Positions 53,191 through 63,305 of a stretch of 64,000 bases of DNA are shown here, piece by piece. The translations under genes and the position numbers were made by a program. The notes beneath the pieces were generated by a model. It was given only the letters and a program-made list of their open reading frames with translations. It was not told the DNA's origin and did no database searches. How positions within the stretch are numbered: position 1 is the stretch's first letter; every line of letters begins with the position of its first letter. The stretch lies in contig NZ_KB913028.1 of NCBI RefSeq assembly GCF_000384135.1, positions 368,351-432,350 of the forward strand, in the 5' to 3' direction. Source of the DNA: Succinispira mobilis DSM 6222 (GTDB lineage: Bacteria > Bacillota > Negativicutes > Acidaminococcales > Succinispiraceae).

Positions 53191-54270
53191 ATGTGTAAAA
53201 ATAATGAGATAGAATTAATAAATGAAATAAATAGGTTATGCAATATTTATTTTAATGATTGTATAACTAAAAAATCATATTTTTTGCCAAGGACATTAAA
53301 AAAAATTAGGTATAAGCAGAGAGAGATGTCTGAAAAAGAAATATATTTAGAAATTAATAACTTGATTAAAACTATCGATGAATTTAAAAATAAGAGAGAG
53401 TTTAAAAAAGAATTATGTTTAGAGATAGAAAAAAGTGGGAAAACGTTTTTCCCATTTGATATTTTCGAAAAAAAATATAATAATAATAAATATTTTTATT
53501 ATTTTATACACGGAAGCTATGCGGATGAAACGCAAACAGCGTTTTCGGATATTGATGATATTATTATATTAAAAAAAGAAGTTTTTTCTAGTTTTGAGAA
53601 TTTTAAAAATGTAAAGAAGATTTTAAGTGGATTAAACAAGACATATCAGCTCATAGATTCGCTACAACATCATGGACACTGGATTTTTACAGAGTATGAT
53701 TTGTCTAATTATAATCAAAGCATAATGCCTATAGCAGTTTTTAGAGAATGTATAGCTATTGGAAAAGATAACGTTAGTTTAAAATTATCGGTAGAAGAAA
53801 AAGTCTCTATGGAAGGATTTTTAAATATTTTTGATTGTATAATAAATGAAGGAAAAAGTGAAACTGAAAAATTATTTGCAAATAAATGCAATTTATATAG
53901 CTTGAAAAACCTAATATCTGCTATATCATTATTAATTCCATTGACTTTTCAAGTAAGGGGAGAGATTATTTCAAAATCTGAGGCTATACGGCGTTCGAAT
54001 GAAATCTTAGATGAAAAGGCGCAGATAGTATTAGATTGGGCTAGCTACATTAGAATTAAGTGGGATAAAACACCTACTTATAAAAGTTGCTGTTTTTTTA
54101 ATGAAATATTTAAATTTTTGGACAACAGAAATATGATGGAATTTATTTCTAGAAAATTTATGCCTACGATTAAGGTATATAATTTAGAAGGTATCGATAA
54201 AGTAAGAAAAGAGGATTTTCTTTATTTCTTTGATTATATAGAAAGGATAAAAAATGAATATTATTTATGA
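53191..54270 (+). CDS. Nucleotidyltransferase-fold protein 1 in polysaccharide locus
   Basis: A 359-residue protein. FIHGSYADETQTAFSDIDDIIIL (residues 108-131) is the polymerase-beta nucleotidyltransferase signature GSx(n)SDxDD. The rest is helical with no recognised domain, and the composition is very AT-rich. It may attach a nucleotide or phospho-group to a sugar, or modify another protein, as antitoxin MNT-type enzymes do. ATG start with GGAG 7 bases upstream. It overlaps the next gene, a second protein of the same fold, by 17 bases. Confidence 0.6.
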   Translation: MCKNNEIELINEINRLCNIYFNDCITKKSYFLPRTLKKIRYKQREMSEKEIYLEINNLIKTIDEFKNKREFKKELCLEIEKSGKTFFPFDIFEKKYNNNKYFYYFIHGSYADETQTAFSDIDDIIILKKEVFSSFENFKNVKKILSGLNKTYQLIDSLQHHGHWIFTEYDLSNYNQSIMPIAVFRECIAIGKDNVSLKLSVEEKVSMEGFLNIFDCIINEGKSETEKLFANKCNLYSLKNLISAISLLIPLTFQVRGEIISKSEAIRRSNEILDEKAQIVLDWASYIRIKWDKTPTYKSCCFFNEIFKFLDNRNMMEFISRKFMPTIKVYNLEGIDKVRKEDFLYFFDYIERIKNEYYL

Positions 54271-55174
54271 TTTAAAAAAGTTGGATGATGCTGATTATGA
54301 TATCTGTATAGAATATATTGTTGAAAATTTGAAAAAAAAATCATTTATTTTTGGGGTTTATCAGTTCGGTTCAATAAAATTTCCAGGTATTTCAGATATA
54401 GATATTATGATTGTGCTAGATGATTTAAATGAATATAGTTTAAAAAAAAACTGCATAGAGGAAATAATAAGAAATGCTCCAAACTCTGAATATTGTTTTT
54501 GGCATGAAAGTATAATTATTTCAAAAAAAGATTTAGCGTATATAAAGTATTTTCATACTGTTGATAATATTAAAAAGCTTTTTGCTATAAGTGAAGACAT
54601 AATAGAAGAACAATTAGATAGTAAAACTTATTATAATCTAATTCTAATGTGGAATGCATATTTTTATCAAATGTTTTTGCAAATTCAAAACAACGCGAAT
54701 GTTTCATTGCGACAAATTCTTTTGATTCTAAATAACATGAAAATATCTATAAATAACAACAATATCATATATAGACTTAAACATGAATATGATTTTGAAA
54801 GTAGAGTAGCAGCGATAAGAAAAGAAAGTATTAGCAATTTCAGCTTGAGTACTTCTGATAAAATAAATAAAATATTTAATGATGGTCTAGATATTATTAG
54901 TAAACAAGAAAAATTATCTAATTCTGATTTCGGAAATTTTGATAAAGGTATTTTGTTTGACTTTAAAGAACGAAAATTATTTATTAGTGGGGATTGTCTA
55001 AGTTTTTATAATTTCAGGTTATTTCAATTATTTATATTGCCTAAAAAATATTTTATTGCTAGGGATATTATTAAAAATAATTTTAAAACAGTTATTAAAG
55101 AAAACAGTATGAGCGTTGAAGGTTTTTATAAAATGAGAGAGCGATTTGCGTCTGTGAAAATTTTAGATATTTAG
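54254..55174 (+). CDS. Nucleotidyltransferase-fold protein 2 in polysaccharide locus
   Basis: A 306-residue protein. GVYQFGSIKFPGISDIDIMIVLDD (residues 33-57) holds the GS and SDxDxxIV catalytic pattern of nucleotidyltransferases. The remaining sequence is helical and AT-rich with no recognised domain. The ATG lies inside the end of the preceding nucleotidyltransferase gene, so the two are translated together and probably form a pair. A substrate in the adjacent glycan pathway is likely, but the function is not known. Confidence 0.6.
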   Translation: MNIIYDLKKLDDADYDICIEYIVENLKKKSFIFGVYQFGSIKFPGISDIDIMIVLDDLNEYSLKKNCIEEIIRNAPNSEYCFWHESIIISKKDLAYIKYFHTVDNIKKLFAISEDIIEEQLDSKTYYNLILMWNAYFYQMFLQIQNNANVSLRQILLILNNMKISINNNNIIYRLKHEYDFESRVAAIRKESISNFSLSTSDKINKIFNDGLDIISKQEKLSNSDFGNFDKGILFDFKERKLFISGDCLSFYNFRLFQLFILPKKYFIARDIIKNNFKTVIKENSMSVEGFYKMRERFASVKILDI

Positions 55175-55192
55175 TAAAAAGGAAGAAAAACA

Positions 55193-56047
55193 ATGAATGG
55201 ATTAATAAAGCCGGTTTGGTACTATCCAGCAAAGCATATCTATAAGTTTTTAACTTGCAAAAGTTACCGAAGCTTATCGATATTATTTTCTGAAAACTCG
55301 GGTTATCCTCGTTATAAAGACAAACTTATAAAGTTTGATAAAAATCAGCCAACATTTTTAGTCCCTGATGTTGCTAGCTTTTTATCTACATATGAAGAAC
55401 TTTTTGTAAAGCAAATATATAAATTTAAGTCAGTGTCTGAAAAACCAGTAATAATAGATATGGGAGCAAATATAGGTTTGAGTATTTTATATTTTAAAAC
55501 GCTATATCCAGAAGCCATTGTAGAAGCTTATGAGGCAGATGCGAAAATCTTTAAATATTTAGAACAAAATGTTAGAGGATTTAGTAATGTATTTTTGTTA
55601 AATAATGCAGTATGGGATAAGAATACGAAGTTGTATTTTGATTCAGAAGGGGCAGATGGAGGCAGAATAACAGATGAAGGTACTCATAAAAAAATTGAAG
55701 TAGTAGCAGTTGATGCGAAAAAAATATTAGATAAATATGATAGAATTGATTTTTTGAAAATTGATATTGAAGGAGCAGAACGAATTGTTTTACCACGAAT
55801 AAATGATTTGCTTTATAAGGTGAACACATTATTTATTGAATATCATTCGGAAATGGATAAAGAACAATGTTTGCCAGAAATATTAAGAATAATTAAGCAA
55901 TCAGGGTTTAGAATTAAAATACAAGATATAGCTACAGTAGATTCACCATTTGTGGAAAAAAATCAAGGTGTTTTTGATTGCCAATTAAATATTTTTGCTA
56001 TAAGGGGTGAAGTAAATTGTGATCAATTTTCTGAAAAAAATATTTAG
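55193..56047 (+). CDS. FkbM family methyltransferase
   Basis: A 284-residue protein. VIIDMGANIGLSILYFKTLYPEA binds SAM, EAYEADAKIFKYLEQN follows, and FLKIDIEGAERIVL is the FkbM motif with the D-x-E-G. FkbM enzymes O-methylate sugars or polyketides; here, within a glycan locus, a sugar hydroxyl is the likely acceptor. Its 3' end overlaps the following methyltransferase gene by 29 bases. The composition is AT-rich like its neighbours. Confidence 0.85.
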   Translation: MNGLIKPVWYYPAKHIYKFLTCKSYRSLSILFSENSGYPRYKDKLIKFDKNQPTFLVPDVASFLSTYEELFVKQIYKFKSVSEKPVIIDMGANIGLSILYFKTLYPEAIVEAYEADAKIFKYLEQNVRGFSNVFLLNNAVWDKNTKLYFDSEGADGGRITDEGTHKKIEVVAVDAKKILDKYDRIDFLKIDIEGAERIVLPRINDLLYKVNTLFIEYHSEMDKEQCLPEILRIIKQSGFRIKIQDIATVDSPFVEKNQGVFDCQLNIFAIRGEVNCDQFSEKNI

Positions 56048-56696
56048 AAATCAAGTTGTTTTTAATAGTTTACAAATAAATACTCCTATTAGTTCTGTTT
56101 TTGGTATGGATAGAGGGACCCCTATAGATCGATATTATATAGAAAAATTTTTAAATAGCCAAAAGCATTTTGTTAAAGGAACGGTTTTAGAAGTTGCAGA
56201 ACCGTATTATACTAAAAAATATGGCGAAAAAGTTAGTAGAATTGAAATATTAAATGCGGTTCCTAGTGATTTGGCAACAATTGTAGCTGATTTATCTAAG
56301 CCAGATAGCCTTCCAACTGAAAAAGTTGATTGTTTCATTTGTACACAAACATATAATTTTATTTATGATGTAAAGAAAGCTATCGAAGGAAGTCATAGAA
56401 TTTTGAAAAAAGATGGTGTTTTGCTTGTTACTGTGGCAGGTTTGACACAAATAAGTCGATATGATATGGATAGATGGGGTGACTATTGGCGTTTTACTGA
56501 TAAAAGTATCGGCAGAATGATTAGTGAAGTTTTTGGTGTAGAAAATGTTCAAGTGTTCATTTATGGCAATGTATTAGCAGGGATTGCTTTTTTGCAGGGA
56601 ATTGCGGTAGAAGATTTGCCGGAACCTCAATTATTAGATAAAGAAGATAACAATTATCAAATTACAATAGGTATTGTTGCTAAGAAGAGTGGTTAA
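56019..56696 (+). CDS. Class I SAM-dependent methyltransferase
   Basis: A 225-residue protein with a GTG start. The SAM-binding part reads GTVLEVAEPYYTKKYG, then VADLSKPDSLPTEKVDCFICTQTYNFIYD and GSHRILKKDGVLLVTVAGLT, the Methyltransf_11 pattern. It is translated from within the FkbM gene's end and 5 bases before the polysaccharide deacetylase gene. The substrate is probably a sugar or glycan intermediate of this cluster. It cannot be distinguished from carboxyl methylases. Confidence 0.8.
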   Translation: MINFLKKIFRNQVVFNSLQINTPISSVFGMDRGTPIDRYYIEKFLNSQKHFVKGTVLEVAEPYYTKKYGEKVSRIEILNAVPSDLATIVADLSKPDSLPTEKVDCFICTQTYNFIYDVKKAIEGSHRILKKDGVLLVTVAGLTQISRYDMDRWGDYWRFTDKSIGRMISEVFGVENVQVFIYGNVLAGIAFLQGIAVEDLPEPQLLDKEDNNYQITIGIVAKKSG

Positions 56697-56700
56697 TATT

Positions 56701-57663
56701 ATGTTAAGAGCAATTTATAAAAAGATTAAAAAAACAAGAAATATAATTTTCAACATTATAGACACACCTGATATAGTATTGCTTTATCATCGTGTGAATA
56801 ATCTAAACAGTGATATTCATCAATTGGCAGTTACACCAGAAAAATTTTATTTACAAATGAAGTTTTTAAAGGATAACTATACAATAGTAAACTTTGAAGA
56901 TGTTGGTAAAATAAGAAACAAAAGATGCGTAGCTATAACTTTTGATGATGGTTATATGGATAATTATTTAAATGCTTTGCCGATTTTAGAAGAATTAAAG
57001 ATTCCGGCTACTATATTTATAAGCACAGATATGATTGCTAATAGGCAAATTTTTTGGTGGGATAAATTGGAAAGTATCATAATGGGTTCGGAAATATATG
57101 GCGAATGCATTGAAATAGAAGTAGAAGATTTAGTTTTTAGAAAAAAAATTTGTGACAGAAACGATTTAATTGTTATACACAATAAGATACATCCAGTCCT
57201 GAAAAAATTAGAAAAGAATAGGCGAGAAGTATATTTAAGTAATCTTCAAAAACTATTTAAAACAAGTGAAATTGAAGTAGATGCACTAGGCATGACTAAG
57301 GAGCAATTGATTTCTTTATCAAAAAGTAAATACATTACGATAGGGGCACACACTATTACTCATACAGCACTATCTTCTCAGAATTATAAAACTCAGATGC
57401 AAGAAATATCTGGTAGTAAAAGTTATTTGGAAGAAGTTTTGAGCAAGGAAATTAAAGTTTTTTCGTATCCTTTTGGTGGAAATAATGATTATAATAAAGA
57501 TACAATTCGCATATTAACAGATTTGGGTTTTACAAATGTGGCGTCTAATTTTAGGGGACAAGTTCACAGATGGACAGACTGCAAGCAGATTCCTAGATAT
57601 GTTGTGAGAGATTGGGATTTGCAAAAATTTCGCGAAGCGATGAATGGATTTTGGGTAAGATGA
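56701..57663 (+). CDS. Polysaccharide deacetylase (NodB homology, CE4)
   Basis: About 320 residues. VAITFDDGYMDNYLNALPILEELKIPATIFIST is NodB motif 1 with the catalytic Asp-Asp, IGAHTITHTALSS provides metal His residues, and SYPFGGNN is a later motif. CE4 enzymes remove N-acetyl groups from amino sugars in peptidoglycan or capsule. ATG 56701 is chosen because the longer frame runs into the preceding gene without a ribosome site. The gene overlaps the GT4 start by four bases (ATGA). There is no clear signal peptide. Confidence 0.88.
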   Translation: MLRAIYKKIKKTRNIIFNIIDTPDIVLLYHRVNNLNSDIHQLAVTPEKFYLQMKFLKDNYTIVNFEDVGKIRNKRCVAITFDDGYMDNYLNALPILEELKIPATIFISTDMIANRQIFWWDKLESIIMGSEIYGECIEIEVEDLVFRKKICDRNDLIVIHNKIHPVLKKLEKNRREVYLSNLQKLFKTSEIEVDALGMTKEQLISLSKSKYITIGAHTITHTALSSQNYKTQMQEISGSKSYLEEVLSKEIKVFSYPFGGNNDYNKDTIRILTDLGFTNVASNFRGQVHRWTDCKQIPRYVVRDWDLQKFREAMNGFWVR

Positions 57664-58901
57664 AGATATTACAACTAAGCACATTTGACTCTGGTGGTGG
57701 AGCTGCTAGATCAGCGTGTAGATTGCAAAAAGAATTTGTGAAAAATAATATAGATAGCCGATTATATGTGCAAAAGAAAACTTTAGGTGACTATTGGGTT
57801 CAAGATGATGATAGATATATCGGTAAGATTAGATCTCTTTTTGCACCACACTTAGAAAACGGATTCAAAAAAATATTTCAAACGAAACTATCAAAGCCAT
57901 TTAGTCTAAATATTATCCCTAACCCAACTTTAAGGAAATACATTAAATCTAATAATTTTGATATTGTAAATTTACACTGGATTAATGGAGGATTTTTCAG
58001 GTTAGAAGAATTGGATTTTAAGAAAAAATACATTTGGACTCTACATGATTCGTGGGCTTTTACGGGTGGATGTCATATACCATATTATTGTTTAGAGTAT
58101 GAACATAATTGTGAAAAGTGTGCTATGTTAAAAAATAAAAAGTTATTTAATTTAGCGAAAACATTTTGGAAAAAGAAAAAAGCAATATATGAAATACTTG
58201 ATATGACAGTAGTTGCTCCTAGTAATTGGTTGGCTAAATGTGCCCAAAATAGTTCGCTGATGAATAATAAAAGAATCGTTGTTATTCCTAATGGTATTGA
58301 TACAAGTATATATAAACCGATAGAAAAAAAAATTGCGCGAGAAATATTGAATTTGCCTGAAAACAAAAAAATAATTTGTTTTGGGGCTATTAGTAGTACT
58401 GCAGATGAAAACAAAGGTTATAATTATTTAAAGGATGCCCTAAAATATTTAAAAACTAATTGCGGAAATTTAGATTTTGAAATTTTGATTTTTGGTTCTG
58501 ACAAACCTTTGACTCCAGAAAATTTTGGAGTTCCAATAAACTATTTGGGGAAAGTTAATGATGATTATACATTGGCACTTGTTTATTCTAGTGCAGATGT
58601 TTTTGTTGCACCTTCTAAATCCGAGAATTTACCGAATACTGTAATGGAATCTCTGGCTTGTGGTAGACCAGTAGTTGCATTTGATATAGGTGGAATGAGT
58701 GACTTAATTGTAAATGGTAGCAATGGCTATTTGGCGAAACCTTATGACGCTATAGAATTAGGTAAATGTCTATTAAGAATACTTTTAGCAGATAATTTGG
58801 CACAATATGAAGTTAATGCTAGACGAAAAGTTGTAGAAAATTTTACTATAGAACATGTTGCTAGAAAATATATAGATCTTTATGAGGAAATTAACATTTA
58901 A
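57660..58901 (+). CDS. Glycosyltransferase family 4 (GT-B)
   Basis: About 413 residues. The N-terminus [23 protein letters not shown] resembles the WcaC/exopolysaccharide transferase group. The C-terminal donor domain has [43 protein letters not shown], with the conserved E-x7-E pair. It transfers a sugar to the repeat unit of the surface polysaccharide. ATG 57660 overlaps the deacetylase stop. It is followed after 11 bases by gmd, so the donor could be GDP-mannose or GDP-fucose. Confidence 0.87.
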   Translation: MKILQLSTFDSGGGAARSACRLQKEFVKNNIDSRLYVQKKTLGDYWVQDDDRYIGKIRSLFAPHLENGFKKIFQTKLSKPFSLNIIPNPTLRKYIKSNNFDIVNLHWINGGFFRLEELDFKKKYIWTLHDSWAFTGGCHIPYYCLEYEHNCEKCAMLKNKKLFNLAKTFWKKKKAIYEILDMTVVAPSNWLAKCAQNSSLMNNKRIVVIPNGIDTSIYKPIEKKIAREILNLPENKKIICFGAISSTADENKGYNYLKDALKYLKTNCGNLDFEILIFGSDKPLTPENFGVPINYLGKVNDDYTLALVYSSADVFVAPSKSENLPNTVMESLACGRPVVAFDIGGMSDLIVNGSNGYLAKPYDAIELGKCLLRILLADNLAQYEVNARRKVVENFTIEHVARKYIDLYEEINI

Positions 58902-58912
58902 GGAGTACTATT

Positions 58913-59998
58913 ATGCAAAAAACAGCACTAATAACAGGAATAACAGGACAAGATGGGGCGTACTTAGCAGAACTTTTATTAGCTAAAGGCTATATTGTTC
59001 ATGGAATTAAACGTCGCTCATCACAATTTAATACAGATAGAATTGATCATTTGTACAAAGATTTACATGAAAAAGATGTTAAATTTTTCTTGCATTATGG
59101 CGACTTAACAGATGCCACTAATTTAATTAGAATAATTCAACAAGTACAACCAGACGAAATATACAACTTGGCAGCACAAAGTCATGTGCAAGTATCTTTT
59201 GATACGCCAGAGTATACGGCGAATTCTGATGCTTTGGGTACTTTGAGAATTTTAGAGGCAATTCGAATTTTAGGTTTGCAAGAAAAAACTAGATTTTACC
59301 AAGCCTCTACCAGTGAGTTATATGGTCTAGTACAAGAAACTCCTCAAAAAGAAACCACGCCTTTTTATCCGCGCAGTCCTTATGCTGTGGCTAAGTTATA
59401 TGCATACTGGATTACCGTAAATTATCGTGAAGCCTATAATATGTATGCTTGTAACGGTATTTTGTTCAATCATGAGTCACCTTTGCGTGGAGAAACCTTT
59501 GTTACACGGAAAATAACTCGAGCTGTAGCTAGAATAAAACTAGGATTGCAAGATAAATTATACTTAGGTAACTTGAGTGCAAAACGGGACTGGGGTTTTG
59601 CTAAAGATTATGTACAAGCAATGTGGTTGATGCTTCAACAAGAAAAGCCTGAAGACTTTGTAATTGCAACAGGCGAAACGCATGAAGTAAGAGAATTTGT
59701 AAGCCTAGCATTTGCTGAAGCTGGAATTCAAATTACTTGGCAAGGTGAAGGGGTAAATGAAAAAGGCTTAGATCAAGATGGACGGGTATTGGTAGAAGTT
59801 GATCCGCGCTATTTCCGCCCTACAGAAGTAGAGTTGTTGTTAGGGGATGCTACTAAAGCGCAACAAAAATTAGGCTGGAAACCAGAGACACCCTTGCAGG
59901 AGTTGGTAACGATGATGGTGCGGGAAGATATCAATAGCGCTAAACGTGACGTGCTTTGTGAGCAACATGGCTTTGATGTTAAACAATATAACGAATAA
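58913..59998 (+). CDS. gmd: GDP-mannose 4,6-dehydratase
   Basis: A 361-residue extended SDR enzyme. [19 protein letters not shown] binds [20 protein letters not shown] is diagnostic of Gmd, and [15 protein letters not shown] holds the catalytic Tyr/Lys. It converts GDP-D-mannose to GDP-4-keto-6-deoxymannose. With fcl next, the product goes to GDP-L-fucose. Relative to many Gmd proteins the sequence is full length. A hairpin follows its stop codon. Confidence 0.95.
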   Translation: MQKTALITGITGQDGAYLAELLLAKGYIVHGIKRRSSQFNTDRIDHLYKDLHEKDVKFFLHYGDLTDATNLIRIIQQVQPDEIYNLAAQSHVQVSFDTPEYTANSDALGTLRILEAIRILGLQEKTRFYQASTSELYGLVQETPQKETTPFYPRSPYAVAKLYAYWITVNYREAYNMYACNGILFNHESPLRGETFVTRKITRAVARIKLGLQDKLYLGNLSAKRDWGFAKDYVQAMWLMLQQEKPEDFVIATGETHEVREFVSLAFAEAGIQITWQGEGVNEKGLDQDGRVLVEVDPRYFRPTEVELLLGDATKAQQKLGWKPETPLQELVTMMVREDINSAKRDVLCEQHGFDVKQYNE

Positions 59999-60004
59999 AA
60001 TTAA

Positions 60005-60036
60005 TAATACCCCAGCGGTTTTTAGCTGGGGTATTA
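60005..60036 (+). terminator. Palindrome between gmd and fcl
   Basis: A 12-bp stem TAATACCCCAGC/GCTGGGGTATTA with an 8-base loop lies 7 bases after the gmd stop. No T-run follows, so it may reduce rather than stop transcription, or protect the upstream mRNA. Confidence 0.55.
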
Positions 60037-60059
60037 AATAATAGTAATAAGGTGAAAAC

Positions 60060-60998
60060 ATGCAAAAAGATAGTAAAATATATATCGCGGGACATCGGGG
60101 CTTAGTAGGTTCTGCATTAGTAAGAGAGCTACTAGCACAAGGTTATACTAATTTAGTTTATCGGACTCATGCACAAATGGATTTGCAAAATCAAGCTGCG
60201 GTAGAAGAGTTTTTTGCTTGCGAAAGGCCAGAATATGTTTTTTTAGCGGCGGCCAAGGTAGGTGGTATTTTAGCTAATTCTACTTATCCAGCTGATTTTA
60301 TTTATAGCAATTTGAGTATCCAAAATAATATCATTTCTTTAGCACATAAATACCAGGTAAAAAAATTATTGTTTTTGGGTAGTTCTTGTATTTATCCTAA
60401 AAATTGTCCGCAACCTATTAAAGAAGAATATTTGCTAACCGGGGAGCTTGAGCCTACTAATGATGCCTATGCGATTGCTAAAATTGCCGGGATAAAAATG
60501 TGCCAAGCGTATAACAAGCAGTATGGGACTGACTTTATATCGGTTATGCCGACTAATTTGTATGGGCCTAATGATAATTTTGACTTAAATAGCTCGCATG
60601 TTTTGCCAGCATTGATGCGGAAATTTCATGAGGCTAAAGTAAATAAGCAAGATAAGGTCGTAGTCTGGGGTACAGGCAAGCCGATACGTGAGTTTTTGTA
60701 TGCGGATGATTTAGCGGCAGCTTGTGTGTATTTAATGAATAGCTACAGCGATGATAAAATTGTTAATATTGGAACCGGGATAGGCATTACTATTAAAGAA
60801 TTAGCTGAAGCTATGGCTAAGGTTGTTGGTTTTGAAGGTCAACTAGAGTTTGATACGACTAAACCAGATGGGACAATGGTAAAAATAAATGATGTCAGCT
60901 ATTTAAAAACTTTAGGTTGGCAGGCTAAAATTGAGCTAATAACTGGTTTGCAGATGGCTTATAAATGGTATTTAGAAAATGTTGATGAGGCTAATTAA
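60060..60998 (+). CDS. fcl: GDP-L-fucose synthase
   Basis: A 312-residue SDR enzyme. [19 protein letters not shown] is the Fcl/WcaG start. [21 protein letters not shown] and [15 protein letters not shown] contain the catalytic Ser, Tyr and Lys, and the family [12 protein letters not shown] segment follows. It performs the 3,5-epimerisation and 4-reduction that complete GDP-L-fucose, the donor for fucosyltransferases in the locus. AAGGTG lies 6 bases before the ATG, and it stops immediately before the next gene's GTG start. Confidence 0.94.
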   Translation: MQKDSKIYIAGHRGLVGSALVRELLAQGYTNLVYRTHAQMDLQNQAAVEEFFACERPEYVFLAAAKVGGILANSTYPADFIYSNLSIQNNIISLAHKYQVKKLLFLGSSCIYPKNCPQPIKEEYLLTGELEPTNDAYAIAKIAGIKMCQAYNKQYGTDFISVMPTNLYGPNDNFDLNSSHVLPALMRKFHEAKVNKQDKVVVWGTGKPIREFLYADDLAAACVYLMNSYSDDKIVNIGTGIGITIKELAEAMAKVVGFEGQLEFDTTKPDGTMVKINDVSYLKTLGWQAKIELITGLQMAYKWYLENVDEAN

Positions 60999-62117
60999 GT
61001 GAGAAGAATATTGTTTTTAGGAACCTATTTACCGGAGATAGCAATTGCCAAAATCGAAAGTAGCTCACAAGCGGCAAATATTTTTCAAGGAAATTTACTT
61101 AATAATCTAAGTAAGAATAATCAAACAACAATTTTATCATATATTGGGATGCCAATCCCGAGCGATTATCTCGATACTTTAAAATCGGAACTGCATAAAC
61201 AAAAAATTGAAGCTGTTATTGCTAACACTAAGATTGCTAAAATACAAGCGGTTTTTTCTTATTATCTTAAATTATGGCGTATGGGGAAAAATTGTGATGC
61301 AATCTTATTGTATAATCACTTACATATTAGCTTTTTGGTAAATATATGGGGAAAATTATTAGGGGTTAAAACATATTTAATTGTTGCAGATTTTGATGAT
61401 TACCAAAAAGAAGAGAATCTTTTACGCAAGTTTATATTATGGTTATACACTAAACAATTATGTGCTTATTCTGGGTTAATATTTTTGTCTAAAACTTTGC
61501 AAAATAAATATTCAGCGCAGAAAACTTTTTTGTTGGAAGGCGGAATATCTTGGAATGAATTTGCTAAAATTACTTTAAATCGCAATAACAATGTAAAAAA
61601 AGTAGTGTACGCTGGCCTAATAAATCAGGTAACGGGCATAGATATTTTCTTAGATATGATTAAACAATGTCAAAGGCAAGATGTTCGCTTTATTTTCAGT
61701 GGGCGCGGGGAGTTAGTATCAGCTATACAGGCTTTGTCTAAACTTGATGAACGCATAGAATATCGTGGCTTTTTGAGTCGACAAGAGTACCAACAATTAC
61801 TTAGTGAAGCACATGTTTTTATAAACCCTAGAAATATGCATTTACCAGAAAATGCGAATAACTTTCCCTCGAAAATTCTAGAGTATTTGGCTACGGGGAA
61901 AATTATTATTTCGACTAAGTTTCCTAACTATGAAAAATTTCAAAACCATATAAAATTTTGCGAGTCTGATGCGCGAAGTATGAATAAAACCTTAGAGCTA
62001 GTCTTAAATAAATATCAAGAAGAAGCCGAAATAATTTTCGATAAAAATCGTCTTAAGGCTAAGGAATTTACATGGGATATCCAAGCAATTAAAATTGAAG
62101 AGTTTATGTTTGAATAA
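60999..62117 (+). CDS. Glycosyltransferase family 1/4-like (GT-B)
   Basis: A 372-residue protein beginning at a GTG directly after the fcl stop. The C-terminal GT-B donor segment reads FPSKILEYLATGKIIIST, with Lys and Glu in the positions of the Glyco_trans_1 motif. The N-terminus starts LFLGTYLPEIAIAKIESSSQAAN. It probably adds one sugar of the polysaccharide repeat; fucose is plausible from its neighbour. The donor cannot be proven. Confidence 0.82.
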   Translation: MRRILFLGTYLPEIAIAKIESSSQAANIFQGNLLNNLSKNNQTTILSYIGMPIPSDYLDTLKSELHKQKIEAVIANTKIAKIQAVFSYYLKLWRMGKNCDAILLYNHLHISFLVNIWGKLLGVKTYLIVADFDDYQKEENLLRKFILWLYTKQLCAYSGLIFLSKTLQNKYSAQKTFLLEGGISWNEFAKITLNRNNNVKKVVYAGLINQVTGIDIFLDMIKQCQRQDVRFIFSGRGELVSAIQALSKLDERIEYRGFLSRQEYQQLLSEAHVFINPRNMHLPENANNFPSKILEYLATGKIIISTKFPNYEKFQNHIKFCESDARSMNKTLELVLNKYQEEAEIIFDKNRLKAKEFTWDIQAIKIEEFMFE

Positions 62118-62159
62118 AATCTTCAATTTAGCTATGTTGCTTAATGATGGAGAAAATAA

Positions 62160-63305
62160 ATGAAAAAAATACATTTGTTTCATAATATTATTTCCCCGTA
62201 TAAAACATTGCTATTTAATGAACTTAATAGCTTGTTGGAGGGAGATTTAAAAGTTATATATTGTACTAATACAGCAGGTGAGCGTGAGTGGTTAGTTGAT
62301 AGAGATAAGATTCAGTATGAATATGCAGTGTTAAATGAAGTAAAGTTAGAAAAGTTATCGCAAGTAAAACTTAGTATACAAGTTTTTAAATATCTGTGCC
62401 AACATAGACCAAAGACAATAGTTGTCGGCGGTTACGATCTCTTGGCATTTTGGTTAATTTGGTTGTGGAGACTAGTCCACAATGTGAAATTTGTGGTTAT
62501 CATGGAGTCGCAAGAACAGGATCATCAGCGTAATGCCGTTAAAGAGGTTGTTAAAAAAATATTTTTTTCAGTTTGTGATTTAGCTATTGCCGCAGGAGAA
62601 AAACATCGACAATATCTTTGTAAATTAGGGCTAGCAGACACTAAAATAGTGGTTATGAAAGGTGTTGGCGGTGTTGAAAAAACGTTGTATGATAAATATT
62701 TACAAAAATATCATAACGAGGCAAGCAAAGAAGAATTGTATAGTAAATTAAACATTCCCAAGCGGAAATATTTTATTTATGTGGGGAGATTTTCGCCTGA
62801 AAAAAATATTAGAATGTTTTTGCAAGCATATGCAGAGACAGTGAAAGAATTAGGAATTGAAGAACAATGGGGTATAATTTTAGTTGGTAGTGGTAAACAA
62901 GAAACAGAACTGCGAAGTTTGATAAATGCTTTTAGGCTAAAAAATATTATTATGCCAGGATTTGTGCAACAGGAATTTTTGCCACAATACTATTTGGTTA
63001 GTAAAGTTTTTGTGTTGCCGAGTTTATCGGAAACGTGGGGACTAGTAGTAGACGAAGCTATTTCTTTAGGTTTACCGGTGTTGATATCAGAGAGATGTGG
63101 TAGTGTGCCTGACATTGTGCAACCAGGATTCAATGGGCTTACTTTTAACCCGGATAATTTATCTGAATTAAAACACCGAATAAGTTTAATTGTTAGAGAT
63201 AAAATAGACTTAGAGTTATTCGCGCAAAGGTCTTTGGCGATATCACGAGCTAATAGCCCTTTGAAATCGGCGGAAATAATTGCAAGAGGGCTAGGTAAGT
63301 TATAG
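62160..63305 (+). CDS. Glycosyltransferase family 4 (GT-B)
   Basis: A 381-residue protein. IHLFHNIISPYKTLLFNEL is typical of GT4 proteins with a compact N-domain. The donor domain has YVGRFSPEKNI and ETWGLVVDEAISLGLPVLISERCGSVPDIV. It transfers one sugar of the surface glycan at the cytoplasmic membrane face. The following acyltransferase gene overlaps by one base. Confidence 0.88.
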   Translation: MKKIHLFHNIISPYKTLLFNELNSLLEGDLKVIYCTNTAGEREWLVDRDKIQYEYAVLNEVKLEKLSQVKLSIQVFKYLCQHRPKTIVVGGYDLLAFWLIWLWRLVHNVKFVVIMESQEQDHQRNAVKEVVKKIFFSVCDLAIAAGEKHRQYLCKLGLADTKIVVMKGVGGVEKTLYDKYLQKYHNEASKEELYSKLNIPKRKYFIYVGRFSPEKNIRMFLQAYAETVKELGIEEQWGIILVGSGKQETELRSLINAFRLKNIIMPGFVQQEFLPQYYLVSKVFVLPSLSETWGLVVDEAISLGLPVLISERCGSVPDIVQPGFNGLTFNPDNLSELKHRISLIVRDKIDLELFAQRSLAISRANSPLKSAEIIARGLGKL

